Shown: one piece after another, positions 7,563 through 17,586 of the stretch
Layout: every line of letters starts with the position of its first letter
Numbering within the stretch: position 1 is the first letter of the stretch
NCBI GenBank assembly: GCA_030038535.1
Contig: JASHSV010000186.1
Span: 1-45,171, forward strand
DNA: 45,171 nt
Source of the DNA: Candidatus Acidiferrales bacterium
Lineage (GTDB): Bacteria; Acidobacteriota; Terriglobia; Acidiferrales; UBA7541
Reading direction: 5' to 3'
Position numbers and translations under genes: made by a program
Notes under the pieces: model-generated
What the model saw: the letters and a program-made list of their open reading frames with translations, nothing else
What the model was told of the DNA's origin: nothing
The model's database searches: none

Positions 7563-8365
7563 CGTATCTCCAAAAACGCACGGCCCAAGCCATCGTCAAC
7601 GTCTTCGAAACCGGCTCCCCCTCTGGCGACTATGCCGGCATCACGGTTGCCGCCGGCGATCCCGGCCATCTAACCTACGGTCGCTCACAGACCACGCTTT
7701 CCAGCGGCAATCTGGCTCGCCTCGTCGCCAGCTACTGCGACGCGCCCATTGCAACTTGTTCCGCGGGCCTCCGAGCCTTCCTGCCGCGCCTGGAAGCGCG
7801 CGACGTCACTCTCGACTCCGACGCGCGTCTCCACTCTCTTCTCCACGACGCCGCAGGAGACGATGCCATGCGCTGCATTCAAGACGAATTCTTCGACCGG
7901 GCTTACTGGCATCCCGCCGTTTGCGCGGCCGAGTCTCTGGCCATCCAATCCGCTCTCGGCACCGCCGTCGTTTACGACAGTTTCATCCATGGCGCCTGGG
8001 CCCGCCTCCGAGATGCCACGCTCGCTCGCCTCGGCTTGCCTGCCGTGGCAGTCCCGCCTGCCCCGGCGGCCAAGCCCGCGTCCTCGAGTACTGCCTCAGC
8101 CTCTTCAGACGAGCACGCATGGATTGCCGAATACCTCGCACGTCGCCGCGACTGGCTCCTCAATCACCCCAATCCTCTTCTCCGCCGCGCCGTCTATCGC
8201 ATGGATACGTTCCTCTCGCTCGTCGGCGCCGCCAACTGGGATCTGACGCTCCCGGTGGAAGCCCACGGCGTCTGCATTTCGGAGGCCACATTCGGCAGCC
8301 GTGGTGATAATTCCACCTCTTCTTCAGGCTTCCCGATAGAATCGATTCGCGTCCAAACTGGATAG
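7556..8365 (+). CDS. GH46 chitosanase-like glycoside hydrolase
   Basis: The 269-residue product resembles family 46 chitosanases of the lysozyme-like superfamily. The N-terminal helix ends in NVFETGSPSGDYAG, which aligns with the catalytic segment. The likely general acid is E18 and the second acid D25. The block QDEFFDRAYWHPAV and the segment ALGTAVVYDSFIHG match the GH46 core. A low-complexity linker of Pro, Ala and Ser (about residues 163-183) precedes a helical C-terminus. No signal peptide is visible from this start, unusual for a secreted chitosanase. The frame is open upstream to an ATG at 7481. I prefer the ATG at 7556 because the preceding small ORF ends there in a coupled overlap. 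Substrate could be chitosan or a peptidoglycan-like glycan. A secretin gene follows six bases later. Confidence 0.75.
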   Translation: MLTYLQKRTAQAIVNVFETGSPSGDYAGITVAAGDPGHLTYGRSQTTLSSGNLARLVASYCDAPIATCSAGLRAFLPRLEARDVTLDSDARLHSLLHDAAGDDAMRCIQDEFFDRAYWHPAVCAAESLAIQSALGTAVVYDSFIHGAWARLRDATLARLGLPAVAVPPAPAAKPASSSTASASSDEHAWIAEYLARRRDWLLNHPNPLLRRAVYRMDTFLSLVGAANWDLTLPVEAHGVCISEATFGSRGDNSTSSSGFPIESIRVQTG

Positions 8366-8371
8366 CTGCTC

Positions 8372-11300
8372 ATGACTCGCCCTTCTACCCTCATCGTCTG
8401 CCTCCTTGGCTGTCTCGCAGCCGCTGCCCTTCCCGCCTCTGCCCAGGAGGGTCAGGAGGCCTTCCCCAATCCCCCCGAGAGCCCCGCCCACACCGCCTGG
8501 GCCCGAGGCCGCGACGCCGAACGAGCCGGAAAGACCGAAGAGGCCCTTGCCGCCTATTCCGAAGCGCTCCGCGACGACCCCGGCAACCGCGAATATCGCG
8601 CACTGGTCGAACGCATGCGCTTTGTCCTTGCCACTTCCCTCTCCAATCAGGCCGAGCGCGCCATGCTCGCCGATAATCCCGCTCTTGCCGCAACGGAACT
8701 GCGCCGCGCCCTGAGCTTCGACCCTGAAAACGAAGTCGCTCGCGAGCGCCTCCGCCAGCTCGAACGTCACGCCGTTCAGGAAACAAGTGTCACTCCCCAA
8801 TACGCCGCCTCCTCACCGCAACTCTCCCCGCAGCCCGGCACTCGCGACTTCAATATTCGCGGCACGGCGAGAGACGCCTACAACGAACTGGCCCGCCAGT
8901 TCGGCCTGTCGGCCATCTTCGATGAAGATGCCACCAGCGCGAAAATCCAGTTCCGCGTGTCTGGCGTCGATTTCCGCACCGCGCTCGATCTGCTCGGCGA
9001 GCAAACCGGCACTTTCGTCCGCCCCCTCGACCCACACACTTTCTTCGTCGCCAACGACACGCCACAGAAGCGCAAGGAGTACCTGCCCCAGATCGAGCGC
9101 ACCCTGATCCTCCCTGACTCGGAAAAGCCCGAGCAAGCCAACGAAATCGTGCGTGCCGTTCGCGACATCACCGGCCTCACCCACTCTCAATACAACACGG
9201 CCTCGCGCACCCTCACCATTCGCGGGGCGGAGCGCGACGTGGCCCTGGCCGACGCCCTCGTCCGCGAGCTCGAGCAGCCACGCGGCGAAGTCATGCTCGA
9301 AATCGACGTATTGGAAGTGGACCGCATCGCCGCCCAAACCCTCGGCATCGTTCCCCCATCGAGCGCCCAGATCGTCACCCTCTCCAAATCCGAGCTCCAG
9401 CAGGCCGAGCAGTCCACCAACGGGCTGGTAGGGCTCATCGAACAGCTCTTCGGCACTCCCACCGCCTTCGCCGGCTCCTCCACGCAGCAAATCGCCGCCC
9501 TGCTCGGCACCGGAAGCACCTCCCTCAGCACGCTGGTTCCTCCGCTTATCGCTTTCGGCGGTGGCCAGACCATTTTTCTCGCCACGCTGCCGGGCGCCTC
9601 CGCCAACTTCGCGAACTCCCTGAGCGCGGTATACACCGCCGATCGCATCCTGCTTCGCGCCGAGGACGGCGAGCCCGCCAGCTTCTTCGTCGGCGAACGC
9701 TATCCCATCAACTTTTCCACGCTCTCCAATGAATTCACCACACAAGGCGCCCAGCCGGGCATCACGGTAAGCACGCTGGCCACCGGAACTGCCCCGCAGG
9801 GCGCTGCCACCGTTGCCACGCGGCTCACCAGTTCGAATCTCGACATCATCACTGCCAACTACGGACCCGAAAACTCCAGCAGCAACGCCGGCTCCGTCTC
9901 TGTCCTCCTGGGCAATGGCGACGGGACCTTCCAAACCAACGTGGACTATCCCGCCGGCACAAGTCCCGTAGCCGTCGCTACGGCCACCTTCCGGGCAACC
10001 ACGGCCTCAGGTACCCCGCCCGTCGATCTCGCCGTTGTGGATCAGGGAACCAACAGCGTCCAGATCCTCCTCGGCAACGGCGATGGCACCTTCCAGGCTC
10101 CCAAGGCCTATGCCGTCGGTTCCGAACCGGTCGGAATTGTTATTGGCGATTGGAACCTTGACGGCCACCCTGACATCGCCGTGACCAACTTCGCAGGCAA
10201 CAGCATTTCCGTCCTGCTTGGCAACGGCGATGGAACGTTTGTTCCTGCCACCACCATCCCCCTGCCGACTGGCCAGGGCCCCACCGGAATCACCACCGCG
10301 ACTCTCAACGGCAACCCCGACCTGATCGTGACCAATGCGCTTACCAACACTGCCACGGTGTTTCTCGGCGACGGCCACGGAAATTTCACCGCCCAGCCCG
10401 CCATCGATACCGGCACTCTCCCGGTGGCGGTCGCCACTGCCGATTTCAACGGAGACGGCCTGCCTGATTTCGCCGTGGCCAATCAGACCGACGGCACGGT
10501 CAGCATCTTCTTGAATTCCGGCACGGCGAGCGCTCCAGTTTTCAACTCGCGCACGGACTATACCGTCGGCGACGCGCCCGACGCCCTTGTCGCCGGTCTG
10601 TTCACTTCTTCCGGCTCCCAGGATCTGGTTTCCTCCAACAGCTCCGACGGCACCGTCACGGTTCTCTTTGGCGCCGGCGACGGCACTTTCCCCGACAGCA
10701 TCCCGATCCAAGTCGGCGCCGGCGTCACCTGTTCCAGTCTTCCGGCCCCCGCCGCTCCCTGCCAGGGATTGACTTCCGGCGAATACAACACCAGCACCGG
10801 CCTCCTCGACGCCGCCGTCACCGATTTCGACAACAACACCGTGACCGTCGTCTTCAATTCCAATCAGATCGCGACCCCCAACCAGCAGCTCCCCTATCCC
10901 GGCTTCCAGTACGAAGACATCGGCATAAAGGCCAAGGCCACTCCGCACATCCACCCGTCTGGCGAAGTTACCGTAACGCTCAACCTCGAGCTCCGCGGAC
11001 TTTCCGCCGACAATTACAACGGCATTCCCGTTCTCACCAACCGCACCATCGAGCAGACCGTGCGGCTGCACCCCAACGAGCCCTCCGTTCTTAGTGGCAT
11101 TTACTCGAATCAGGAAACCCTCGGGGTCACAGGATCTCCCGGCACCGCGGACATTCCCGGTCTCCAAGACGTTCTCTCCAGCCGCAGCACACAAACGCAG
11201 CAGACCGAGCTGATTATCGTTCTGAACCCGCGCACCGTACGCGTTGCCCCGCGCTCCGGGCAAGTTTTCTACGCAGGCCGCGAACGCCAGGCCACCTCAG

Positions 11301-11506
11301 CCGGAGCCGGCGAGCCCGAGCCCCGCGAGCAACCGGAAGCTGTCCCCGGACAACCTCCTGCACCCGGTAGGCCGTCTCCGTCGGGAGAGCCCGCTGCGCC
11401 CGGCCAGATCCCTGAGCCTGGTCAGATTGCCGTTCCCGGCCAACCCCCTGCGCGGCCCGCTGAAAATCCTCAGGGAGCACCACCTACATCGCCCACCCGC
11501 CCCTAG
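8372..11506 (+). CDS. Secretin with an internal FG-GAP beta-propeller
   Basis: This 1044-residue protein begins with a signal peptide (cleavage near residue 25, ASAQ). A TPR-like helical region follows (about 40-130), then secretin N-domains (about 158-228 and 240-303). The secretin core starts at VMLEIDVLEVDRIAAQTLGI and runs to FFVGERYPINF (437-448). It resumes at FQYEDIGIKAKATPHIHPSG (845-864) and ends with TQQTELIIVLNPRTVRV. Between the halves, residues about 485-832 form seven FG-GAP/VCBS-like units, with VLLGNGDGTF or variants plus D-x-x-V-x-N strands, consistent with a seven-bladed propeller. A Pro/Gly-rich tail (975-1044) follows. Secretins form outer-membrane rings for type II secretion or type IV pili. 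No other secretion gene is in the window. Its coding strand is C-rich, unlike plus-strand genes further right. Confidence 0.88.
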   Translation: MTRPSTLIVCLLGCLAAAALPASAQEGQEAFPNPPESPAHTAWARGRDAERAGKTEEALAAYSEALRDDPGNREYRALVERMRFVLATSLSNQAERAMLADNPALAATELRRALSFDPENEVARERLRQLERHAVQETSVTPQYAASSPQLSPQPGTRDFNIRGTARDAYNELARQFGLSAIFDEDATSAKIQFRVSGVDFRTALDLLGEQTGTFVRPLDPHTFFVANDTPQKRKEYLPQIERTLILPDSEKPEQANEIVRAVRDITGLTHSQYNTASRTLTIRGAERDVALADALVRELEQPRGEVMLEIDVLEVDRIAAQTLGIVPPSSAQIVTLSKSELQQAEQSTNGLVGLIEQLFGTPTAFAGSSTQQIAALLGTGSTSLSTLVPPLIAFGGGQTIFLATLPGASANFANSLSAVYTADRILLRAEDGEPASFFVGERYPINFSTLSNEFTTQGAQPGITVSTLATGTAPQGAATVATRLTSSNLDIITANYGPENSSSNAGSVSVLLGNGDGTFQTNVDYPAGTSPVAVATATFRATTASGTPPVDLAVVDQGTNSVQILLGNGDGTFQAPKAYAVGSEPVGIVIGDWNLDGHPDIAVTNFAGNSISVLLGNGDGTFVPATTIPLPTGQGPTGITTATLNGNPDLIVTNALTNTATVFLGDGHGNFTAQPAIDTGTLPVAVATADFNGDGLPDFAVANQTDGTVSIFLNSGTASAPVFNSRTDYTVGDAPDALVAGLFTSSGSQDLVSSNSSDGTVTVLFGAGDGTFPDSIPIQVGAGVTCSSLPAPAAPCQGLTSGEYNTSTGLLDAAVTDFDNNTVTVVFNSNQIATPNQQLPYPGFQYEDIGIKAKATPHIHPSGEVTVTLNLELRGLSADNYNGIPVLTNRTIEQTVRLHPNEPSVLSGIYSNQETLGVTGSPGTADIPGLQDVLSSRSTQTQQTELIIVLNPRTVRVAPRSGQVFYAGRERQATSAGAGEPEPREQPEAVPGQPPAPGRPSPSGEPAAPGQIPEPGQIAVPGQPPARPAENPQGAPPTSPTRP

Positions 11507-11626
11507 TGCAACTGCGAGGTATTTGCTTCGAAATTGGAAGCCCCGATGCGCGTTCCACCCATCCCGTTTCGGACACACACCCGCGCGCCCGTTTCCATCC
11601 GGTCGGCCCGAAATGTTCTGGATTTG

Positions 11627-12601
11627 CTAAGGCGTCGCGTCGAAAACCACGATCGGCTGGTACGTCCGCGGCACCACCGCTTCCGCCACGGCAATCAGCT
11701 TTTGCTGCTGGCTGAACACTCGAAGCCGTGGCGGCGCCGGTGCGCCCGAATCGAGCCGCGACGTGGCGCCCGGCGGCGCCGTGAACTGTGCCGGCTGGAT
11801 TTGCGCCAATGGGAGCGTGAACTTGGCTCCGTGCTTCACCCGCCGCTCCACGACCGGCAGCACCGTCGCGCGCGGCAAATCCGGCAGCATCCGTTCGAGC
11901 GGGATAATCAGCTCCGCCGCCCGTCCGGCTCGCGCCGCCGTCTGCAATTCATCCAACGAGACTGCCTGGTCGAGCGTGAATTCGCCCACCGCCACGCGCG
12001 AAATCTCTTCCAAGTGCGCCCCGGTTCCCTGCCGCCCGCCCAGATCGTGGGCCAGCGACCGAATGTAGGTCCCCGCTCCACATTCGATCAAGCAGCGCAC
12101 CCGGGAGCCCTTCACTTCCTCGATCAGGAATTCGTACACGTCCACCTCGACCGGTTTCAGCTCCACTGGCCGGTTTTTCCGCGCCAGCTCGTGCGCCGGG
12201 CGTCCCGCGATTTTTTTTGCGGAGTATGCCGGCGGCGTTTGCAGCAGATGCCCGGTGAATTCGGCGGCCAGCGGCTCGATTTCCTCGCGTGTCAGCTCCG
12301 GCGCCTTGTCTTCTCCCTGCGGTTTCCCATCCGCGTCGTAGGTGTCCGTCGCGAATCCGAAACGGATCGTGGATGCGTAGCGCTTCCGCCGTCCCGCATA
12401 GAACCGCGCCAGCCGCGTCGCCCGCCCCAGCAGCAGCACCAGCACTCCCGTTGCCAGCGGGTCCAGCGTCCCCAGATGTCCAATTTGCCGGAATCCCAGA
12501 AGCCGCCGCACGATTTCCACCACGTCGTGCGACGTCCTTCTGAGCGGTTTGTGGATTACGAGTGCGCCGTCAATCGGCGTAGGCTGCGGCTGGCGTGGCA
12601 T
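11627..12601 (-). CDS. truB: tRNA pseudouridine(55) synthase
   Basis: TruB converts U55 of the tRNA T-loop to pseudouridine. The 324-residue product has the family N-terminus GALVIHKPLRRTSHDVV and the catalytic block GHLGTLDPLATGVL with the nucleophilic aspartate at residue 47. Further conserved segments are PPAYSAKKIAGRPAHELAR and GTYIRSLAHDLG. The C-terminal 80 or so residues are Pro/Ala-rich and diverge. The ATG at 12601 lies 12 bases after the rbfA stop, without a strong ribosome-binding site. It is the last gene of the rimP-nusA-infB-DUF503-rbfA-truB operon. The 120-bp gap to the convergent secretin gene shows no clear terminator. Confidence 0.97.
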   Translation of the reverse strand: MPRQPQPTPIDGALVIHKPLRRTSHDVVEIVRRLLGFRQIGHLGTLDPLATGVLVLLLGRATRLARFYAGRRKRYASTIRFGFATDTYDADGKPQGEDKAPELTREEIEPLAAEFTGHLLQTPPAYSAKKIAGRPAHELARKNRPVELKPVEVDVYEFLIEEVKGSRVRCLIECGAGTYIRSLAHDLGGRQGTGAHLEEISRVAVGEFTLDQAVSLDELQTAARAGRAAELIIPLERMLPDLPRATVLPVVERRVKHGAKFTLPLAQIQPAQFTAPPGATSRLDSGAPAPPRLRVFSQQQKLIAVAEAVVPRTYQPIVVFDATP

Positions 12602-12613
12602 TTGGCCCCGGCC

Positions 12614-12982
12614 TCAGGACGCGTCCTTGCCCGGCTCCGGCGGCCGGTGCAGCAATTCCTCGAGCCGTCCGCCTTCGACCCCCGAGGCGTCCACCACGAA
12701 ATGAATCTCCGGCGCGCGGCGCAGATCCAGCCGCTGCGCCAGTTCGCTGCGGATGAATCCCATCGCCGCCGCCAGCCCTTCCCGCACTCCGCGCCGCTCC
12801 TCATCCGTCCCGAACGCGGCCAGAAAGATGCGTGCGTGCTTCAGGTCCGGCGTCACGGTCACCTCCGTCACACGCACCGGACCGGCAAGCCGCGGGTCTC
12901 GCAATTCACCCGCCAGCATGGCCTCGAATTCATGCCGGATTTCTTCTGCCACTCGCTCGTGGCGGTGGCGCACAGTAGTCAT
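12614..12982 (-). CDS. rbfA: Ribosome-binding factor A
   Basis: RbfA is a small KH-fold protein that assists 16S rRNA 5'-end maturation in the 30S subunit. The 122-residue length is typical. It starts RHRHERVAEEIRHEFEAML and contains ELRDPRL, VTEVTVTPDLKHARIFL and a C-terminal DLRRAPEIHFVVDAS, all family hallmarks. Its position between DUF503 and truB in the infB operon agrees with the usual order in many bacteria. Confidence 0.96.
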   Translation of the reverse strand: MTTVRHRHERVAEEIRHEFEAMLAGELRDPRLAGPVRVTEVTVTPDLKHARIFLAAFGTDEERRGVREGLAAAMGFIRSELAQRLDLRRAPEIHFVVDASGVEGGRLEELLHRPPEPGKDAS

Positions 12983-13021
12983 CTACGTCAGGCCTCGGAT
13001 GACACGATGGGAAATTTCAGC

Positions 13022-13303
13022 TCAAAGAACCTCGACGCTGCTGCCCACCAGGTCCCGGCCCAGCAGGCGTTCGGACTCATTGGCCACCTTTTCGAGCGAA
13101 TCTTCCAGGTGCCTGGTGTCGGCGGAAATCGTTACCACGCCCACCAGCGCGCGCTGCCAGGTTTCCTGGTGGTCCAGCTCGGCGATGGCGATATTGAATT
13201 GCCGCCGCAGCCGGTCCTTCAGGCTGCGCAGCACCTGCCGCTTGTCCTTCAACGATCTCGCATCGGGAATGTAAATCTCCAGCGTCAGCAGTCCGATGGG
13301 CAT
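13022..13303 (-). CDS. DUF503 (YlxP-like) protein
   Basis: This 93-residue protein matches DUF503: GLLTLEIYIPDARSLKDKRQ, then LRRQFNIAIAELDHQETWQ and a C-terminal coiled segment. The family commonly sits between infB and rbfA and is thought to act in ribosome assembly or RNA binding, but its exact role is not settled. The ATG at 13303 has GGGAGG about eight bases upstream. A short GC-rich hairpin lies in the 57-bp spacer after infB. Confidence 0.93.
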   Translation of the reverse strand: MPIGLLTLEIYIPDARSLKDKRQVLRSLKDRLRRQFNIAIAELDHQETWQRALVGVVTISADTRHLEDSLEKVANESERLLGRDLVGSSVEVL

Positions 13304-13360
13304 CGTCTGCCTCCCCGCCTCTCCTGTCCCGCGGCGGCGGGATCGAGGACGGCCGAACGA

Positions 13361-16087
13361 TCAGGCCCGTGTCGCCGCGGCGGCTTCCAGCGCTTCCACC
13401 GTGAAAAACTCGATTACGTCGCCCACCTTCAAATCGTTGAAGTTGGCGATTCCCACGCCGCACTCGAAGCCCGAGCGCACCTCGCTCGCGTCTTCCTTGA
13501 ACCGCTTGAGGGAGCTCACCTTCCCCGTGTACACCACCACGCCCTCGCGCACCAGCCGCAGCTCCGCGTCGCGCTTTATCGTTCCGTCGGTCACGTAGCA
13601 GCCGGCCACGGTGCCCACTCCCTTGATCCGGAACGTATTGCGCACTTCCGCCCGCCCCAGGTGCACTTCCTTGTATACGGGCTCCAGCAGCCCGGCCAGC
13701 GCCTTCTTCAGCTCTTCAGTCAGCTCGTAAATGATCGTGTGCGTCCGGATGTCCACCTTCTCCTGCTGCGCCAAGTCCGCCGCTTTCCGGTCCGGCCGCA
13801 CATTGAACGCGATGATGATCGCGTTCGATGCCGACGCCAGCAGCACATCCGTTTCCGTCACCGCACCCACACTCGAGTGGATGATCTTGATTTTCACTTC
13901 GTCGCTGGAGAGCTTCGGCAGCACTTCGTTCAGCACCTCCACCGATCCCTGCACGTCCGCCTTCAGGACGATGGGCAGCTCCTTCACTTCGCCCGCCTTG
14001 AGCTGCTCGTGCAACTGGTCCAGCGTGATCCGGCCCGTCGCCGTCCGCGCCAGCGACTGCTCGCGGATTTTCGATTGCCGGTAATCCACGATGTGCCGCG
14101 CCTTCACTTCGTCCGCCACCTGGAAGTTGTCGCCCGCTTCGGGTATGCCCTGCAGCCCGAGCACTTCGACTGGCGTGGAAGGACCCGCCTCACGGACCGG
14201 GTGACCCCGGTCGTCGAACATCGCGCGCACCTTCCCATACACCGCGCCGCAGAAGAAAAAGTCGCCCACGTGCAGCGTCCCGTTTTGCACCAGTACAGTG
14301 GCCACCGGCCCGCGGCCCTTGTCCACTCGCGACTCCAGTACCGTGCCGCTTGCCGGCACCCCCGAGCTTGCCTTCAGCTCGCGCAGATCGGAGACCAGCA
14401 GAATCATTTCCAGGAGCTTGTCCAGATTCGTCTTCTGCTTCGCCGAAACCTCCACCATCACGGTTTCGCCGCCCCATTCCTCCGGCAGCAGGCCCTGGTC
14501 CGCGAGCTGCCGCTTCACGCGCTCCGGCTGCGCGTCCGGCTTGTCGATTTTATTGATAGCCACAACGATGGGCACGCCCGCGTTCTTTGCGTGGCTGATG
14601 GCTTCCAGCGTCTGCGGCATCACTCCGTCGTCGGCCCCCACCACCAGCACCACCAAGTCCGTCACCTTGGCGCCGCGCGCGCGCATGCGCGTAAACGCTT
14701 CGTGGCCCGGTGTGTCGATGAACACGATCTTGCGGTCGTTCGCGTGCACCTCGTACGCCCCGATGTGCTGCGTGATTCCTCCGGCCTCGCCCGCCGCCAC
14801 GCTGGTTTCCCGGATCGCGTCCAGCAAGCTGGTCTTCCCGTGGTCCACGTGGCCCATCACCGTCACCACCGGAGCTCGAGGCTCCAGTCCCGCCTTTTTC
14901 TCTTCGCGCGATACCTCTTCCACCACTTCCTCTTCGAAAGACTTCACCGTCACGATCCCGTTGAACGCCTCGGCCAGCGATGTGGCCGTCGCCACGTCCA
15001 GCGGCTGGTTGATGGTCGCAAACACGCCGCGCGACAGCAGCGTGGCCAGCAATTCCTTCGAGCGCACATCCAGCTTCTCCGCCAGTTGCCGCACGCTGAT
15101 TCCTTCCGTGATGGTCACCTCGCGCGGTTCGCGCGGCGCCGGCGCCGGAAGCTCGGCGACTCCGCTGCGGCCTGCTGGCCCGCGTCTGCCCGCGGCATCG
15201 GCGCGCGCGCGCACGGGATGCAGCTTGCGTTCGCCCTCCTCGAATCGTTTTTCCGCCAACGGACGCGCGCCCCCGGCGGACTTCGTTGCCTTGCGTTGGT
15301 AAAGCGGCTTGCCGACCTCAGGCTTCGCCGGAGGCACCACTCCCATGGCCACTCCCGGCGATGCCGTCAGCCGCGGCGGACGACCGGGTCGCGCGCCGGT
15401 CGAACCAGCCGTGCCCGGGATGGGCGGCTTGCGCGGCAACTGCGGCATCGGCCCAGTCGAACGATCCGCCGCCGTGGCGGAGATGGGCGGCTTCATGGGC
15501 AGCGAGGGTAGAGGCGGCTTCGGCGCCTGCGGGCGCGCTACAAGCGGCTGTCCTGCCGGTCGTGCGGCTACGGAGGCAGCAGGGGAAGCAGACGGTCGCG
15601 ACGGCACACGGGCCGGAGCAATCGGGGGTGGGGCTGTGATGGGCGGTTTGATCGGAAGGGGCGGCGGCGCACCGACGGGCTTCGGAGGCACGGGCGGCGC
15701 CACAGGACGTGCGGCCACCGGTGGACCCTGCGGGGTGCTCGGTGCCTCCGTGGGCGCCACGACCGGAGCCTTCACAGCCGGCCGCGCCGGAACCTCGATC
15801 TTGACGGGCGCGGGCAGAGGAGCGGCCGCCACGGGCGCGGGCACCGCAACCTCCTTCTGTGCTCTTTTTTCAGTCTCCTTCACCGCAGCGGGTGCGGGCT
15901 CCTCCGGAGCTTCGAAGCCGCCCTGCAGCTTGCGGCGCACCTTCTCCGCCACATCCACGTCAATCGAGCTGGAGTGCGTCTTCTTCTCGGCAACTCCAAA
16001 CCCGGGCAAAAGATCCAGGATGGCCTTCGCCTTGACCTCGAGTTCGCGGGCCAGTTCGTTGATCCGGATTTGCGCGTGCTCGGTCAT
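13361..16087 (-). CDS. infB: Translation initiation factor IF-2
   Basis: IF-2 is the GTPase that delivers initiator tRNA to the 30S subunit. The 908-residue product has the IF2 N-terminal motif ([19 protein letters not shown]) and a long Pro/Ala/Lys-rich linker (about residues 60-270). A second N-domain ([16 protein letters not shown]) precedes the G domain, which begins [19 protein letters not shown] near residue 400. G2-G4 elements follow, including [11 protein letters not shown] and NKID, then domains II to IV. The start ATG overlaps the nusA stop by four bases. The Pro-rich linker is normal for GC-rich lineages. Confidence 0.98.
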   Translation of the reverse strand: MTEHAQIRINELARELEVKAKAILDLLPGFGVAEKKTHSSSIDVDVAEKVRRKLQGGFEAPEEPAPAAVKETEKRAQKEVAVPAPVAAAPLPAPVKIEVPARPAVKAPVVAPTEAPSTPQGPPVAARPVAPPVPPKPVGAPPPLPIKPPITAPPPIAPARVPSRPSASPAASVAARPAGQPLVARPQAPKPPLPSLPMKPPISATAADRSTGPMPQLPRKPPIPGTAGSTGARPGRPPRLTASPGVAMGVVPPAKPEVGKPLYQRKATKSAGGARPLAEKRFEEGERKLHPVRARADAAGRRGPAGRSGVAELPAPAPREPREVTITEGISVRQLAEKLDVRSKELLATLLSRGVFATINQPLDVATATSLAEAFNGIVTVKSFEEEVVEEVSREEKKAGLEPRAPVVTVMGHVDHGKTSLLDAIRETSVAAGEAGGITQHIGAYEVHANDRKIVFIDTPGHEAFTRMRARGAKVTDLVVLVVGADDGVMPQTLEAISHAKNAGVPIVVAINKIDKPDAQPERVKRQLADQGLLPEEWGGETVMVEVSAKQKTNLDKLLEMILLVSDLRELKASSGVPASGTVLESRVDKGRGPVATVLVQNGTLHVGDFFFCGAVYGKVRAMFDDRGHPVREAGPSTPVEVLGLQGIPEAGDNFQVADEVKARHIVDYRQSKIREQSLARTATGRITLDQLHEQLKAGEVKELPIVLKADVQGSVEVLNEVLPKLSSDEVKIKIIHSSVGAVTETDVLLASASNAIIIAFNVRPDRKAADLAQQEKVDIRTHTIIYELTEELKKALAGLLEPVYKEVHLGRAEVRNTFRIKGVGTVAGCYVTDGTIKRDAELRLVREGVVVYTGKVSSLKRFKEDASEVRSGFECGVGIANFNDLKVGDVIEFFTVEALEAAAATRA

Positions 16088-17559
16088 TCCCTTCCGCCCG
16101 ATTCTCCCTCGCGAGTATTTTCCTTGGTCTCGTCCTGGGTGGCCGTCTCATGAGCCGCCCCCGCCGCTTCGCCCGTCGCTCCCGCCGCAGCCGCATCTGC
16201 TTCCGTCGGCGCCGCAGCCTCGGCGCCCTCCGTCTGCTCGGACGCTCCGGCCGATTCCGGCGCCGCAGCGGCAGTTCCTGCTCCGGACTGTGCAGCCTCA
16301 AGACCCTCGAAGTGCGCCACCACCGATTGGCGGATTTTCTCCACCATCTTTTCGCCGATTCCGGGAATCTCGAGCAGTTGCTCGGCGGACATGTCCGCCA
16401 GCCGCTCGATGGAAGTGATGCCGTGCGCCTCGAGTTTTTCGAGCGTCTTCGGACCTACCCCCTTCAAATCGGAAAGAGGCGTGACTGGAGCCGTGAGCGC
16501 CGACATCTGCTCTTCAATCTCCTGCCGCTTCTCTTCCTCGCTCTTGATGTCGATGTTCCAGCCGATGAGTTTGCTGGCCAGCCGTACGTTTTGCCCTTTC
16601 TTTCCGATGGCGAGCGAGAGCTGGGTGTCCTCAACGATCACCTCCAGCCGCTTCTCCTCAGCATCCACAATTTGCACACGGGTCACCTTGGCCGGCGAAA
16701 GCGCCTTCTGCGCGAAGGCCACGATCTCTTCCGAGTACGGGATGATGTCGATCTTCTCGCCGCGCAGCTCGCGGATAATCGACTGCACCCGCATGCCTTT
16801 CATGCCCACGCACGCGCCCACCGGGTCCACTTCTTTGTCGCGGCTCTCCACCGCGATCTTGGTTCTCTCGCCCGCCTCGCGCGCCACCGCCCGGATGCGC
16901 ACCGTTCCGTCGTAGATTTCCGGCACTTCCATTTCAAACAGCCGCTGGACGAGCATCCCGTCCGCGCGCGAAACTACCACCTGCGGCCCACGTGCCGCAC
17001 GCTCCACCAGTTTGATTGCCACGCGCAACCGCTCGCCCAGGTTGTAGCTCTCCAACCGCGACTGCTCCCGCTTCGGCAGCCTCGCTTCCGTCCGGCCGAT
17101 GTCAACAATCAGGTCGGGACCCTCGGTGCGCTTCACGATGCAGTTCACCATCTCGCCCACGCGGCCGTTGTACTCGTTGTAGATGGTATCGCGTTCGGCT
17201 TCCCTTACCTTTTGCAGGATCACCTGTTTGGCGGTCTGCGCCGCGATGCGGCCCAACACGTCCGTCGGCTTGGAAAACAGGATCTCGCTTCCCAGCGCCG
17301 CCTGCGGGTCGAACTTTTGCGCATCGGAAACCGTGATTTGTTTCTGCGGATCCTCCACGGTCTCGACCACAGTGCGCACGGCGAACACATCGACGTGACC
17401 CGTGTCCGGATTGAACCGCGAGCGCAGGTCTTCCTCCGTCTTGTAATACTTGCGTGCCGCCACCACCATCGCGTCCTCGATGGCCGCAACGATGATCTCC
17501 GGCTCGATGTGCTTCTCCCGGCTGATCTGTTCAATCGTCTGAGACAGCGGACTTGCCAT
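16084..17559 (-). CDS. nusA: Transcription termination/antitermination factor NusA
   Basis: NusA binds RNA polymerase and nascent RNA to modulate pausing, termination and antitermination. The 491-residue protein has the N-terminal RNAP-binding domain (EQISREKHIEPEIIVAAIED), an S1 domain with GRVGEMVNCIVKRTEG, and KH domains (GACVGMKGMRVQSIIRELRG and LAIGKKGQNVRLASKLIGW). A helix-hairpin-helix region (KGVGPKTLEKLEAHGI, IPGIGEKMVEKI) follows. The last 60 residues are a low-complexity Ala/Glu/Thr tail, probably disordered. It follows rimP with a 45-bp spacer that contains a small hairpin, and overlaps infB by four bases. Confidence 0.98.
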   Translation of the reverse strand: MASPLSQTIEQISREKHIEPEIIVAAIEDAMVVAARKYYKTEEDLRSRFNPDTGHVDVFAVRTVVETVEDPQKQITVSDAQKFDPQAALGSEILFSKPTDVLGRIAAQTAKQVILQKVREAERDTIYNEYNGRVGEMVNCIVKRTEGPDLIVDIGRTEARLPKREQSRLESYNLGERLRVAIKLVERAARGPQVVVSRADGMLVQRLFEMEVPEIYDGTVRIRAVAREAGERTKIAVESRDKEVDPVGACVGMKGMRVQSIIRELRGEKIDIIPYSEEIVAFAQKALSPAKVTRVQIVDAEEKRLEVIVEDTQLSLAIGKKGQNVRLASKLIGWNIDIKSEEEKRQEIEEQMSALTAPVTPLSDLKGVGPKTLEKLEAHGITSIERLADMSAEQLLEIPGIGEKMVEKIRQSVVAHFEGLEAAQSGAGTAAAAPESAGASEQTEGAEAAAPTEADAAAAGATGEAAGAAHETATQDETKENTREGESGGRE

Positions 17560-17586
17560 TCCTGCCTCTCCCTTGGCTGCCCCGAA

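Noticed and set aside
11507-11626. Bidirectional terminator between the secretin gene and truB
   Set aside because: The convergent spacer has no stem followed by a T-run on either strand.
11534-15511. A plus-strand open frame of about 1325 codons opposite truB, rbfA, DUF503 and infB
   Set aside because: Very Arg/His-rich with no domain, and antisense to a canonical operon. It is a codon-bias shadow.
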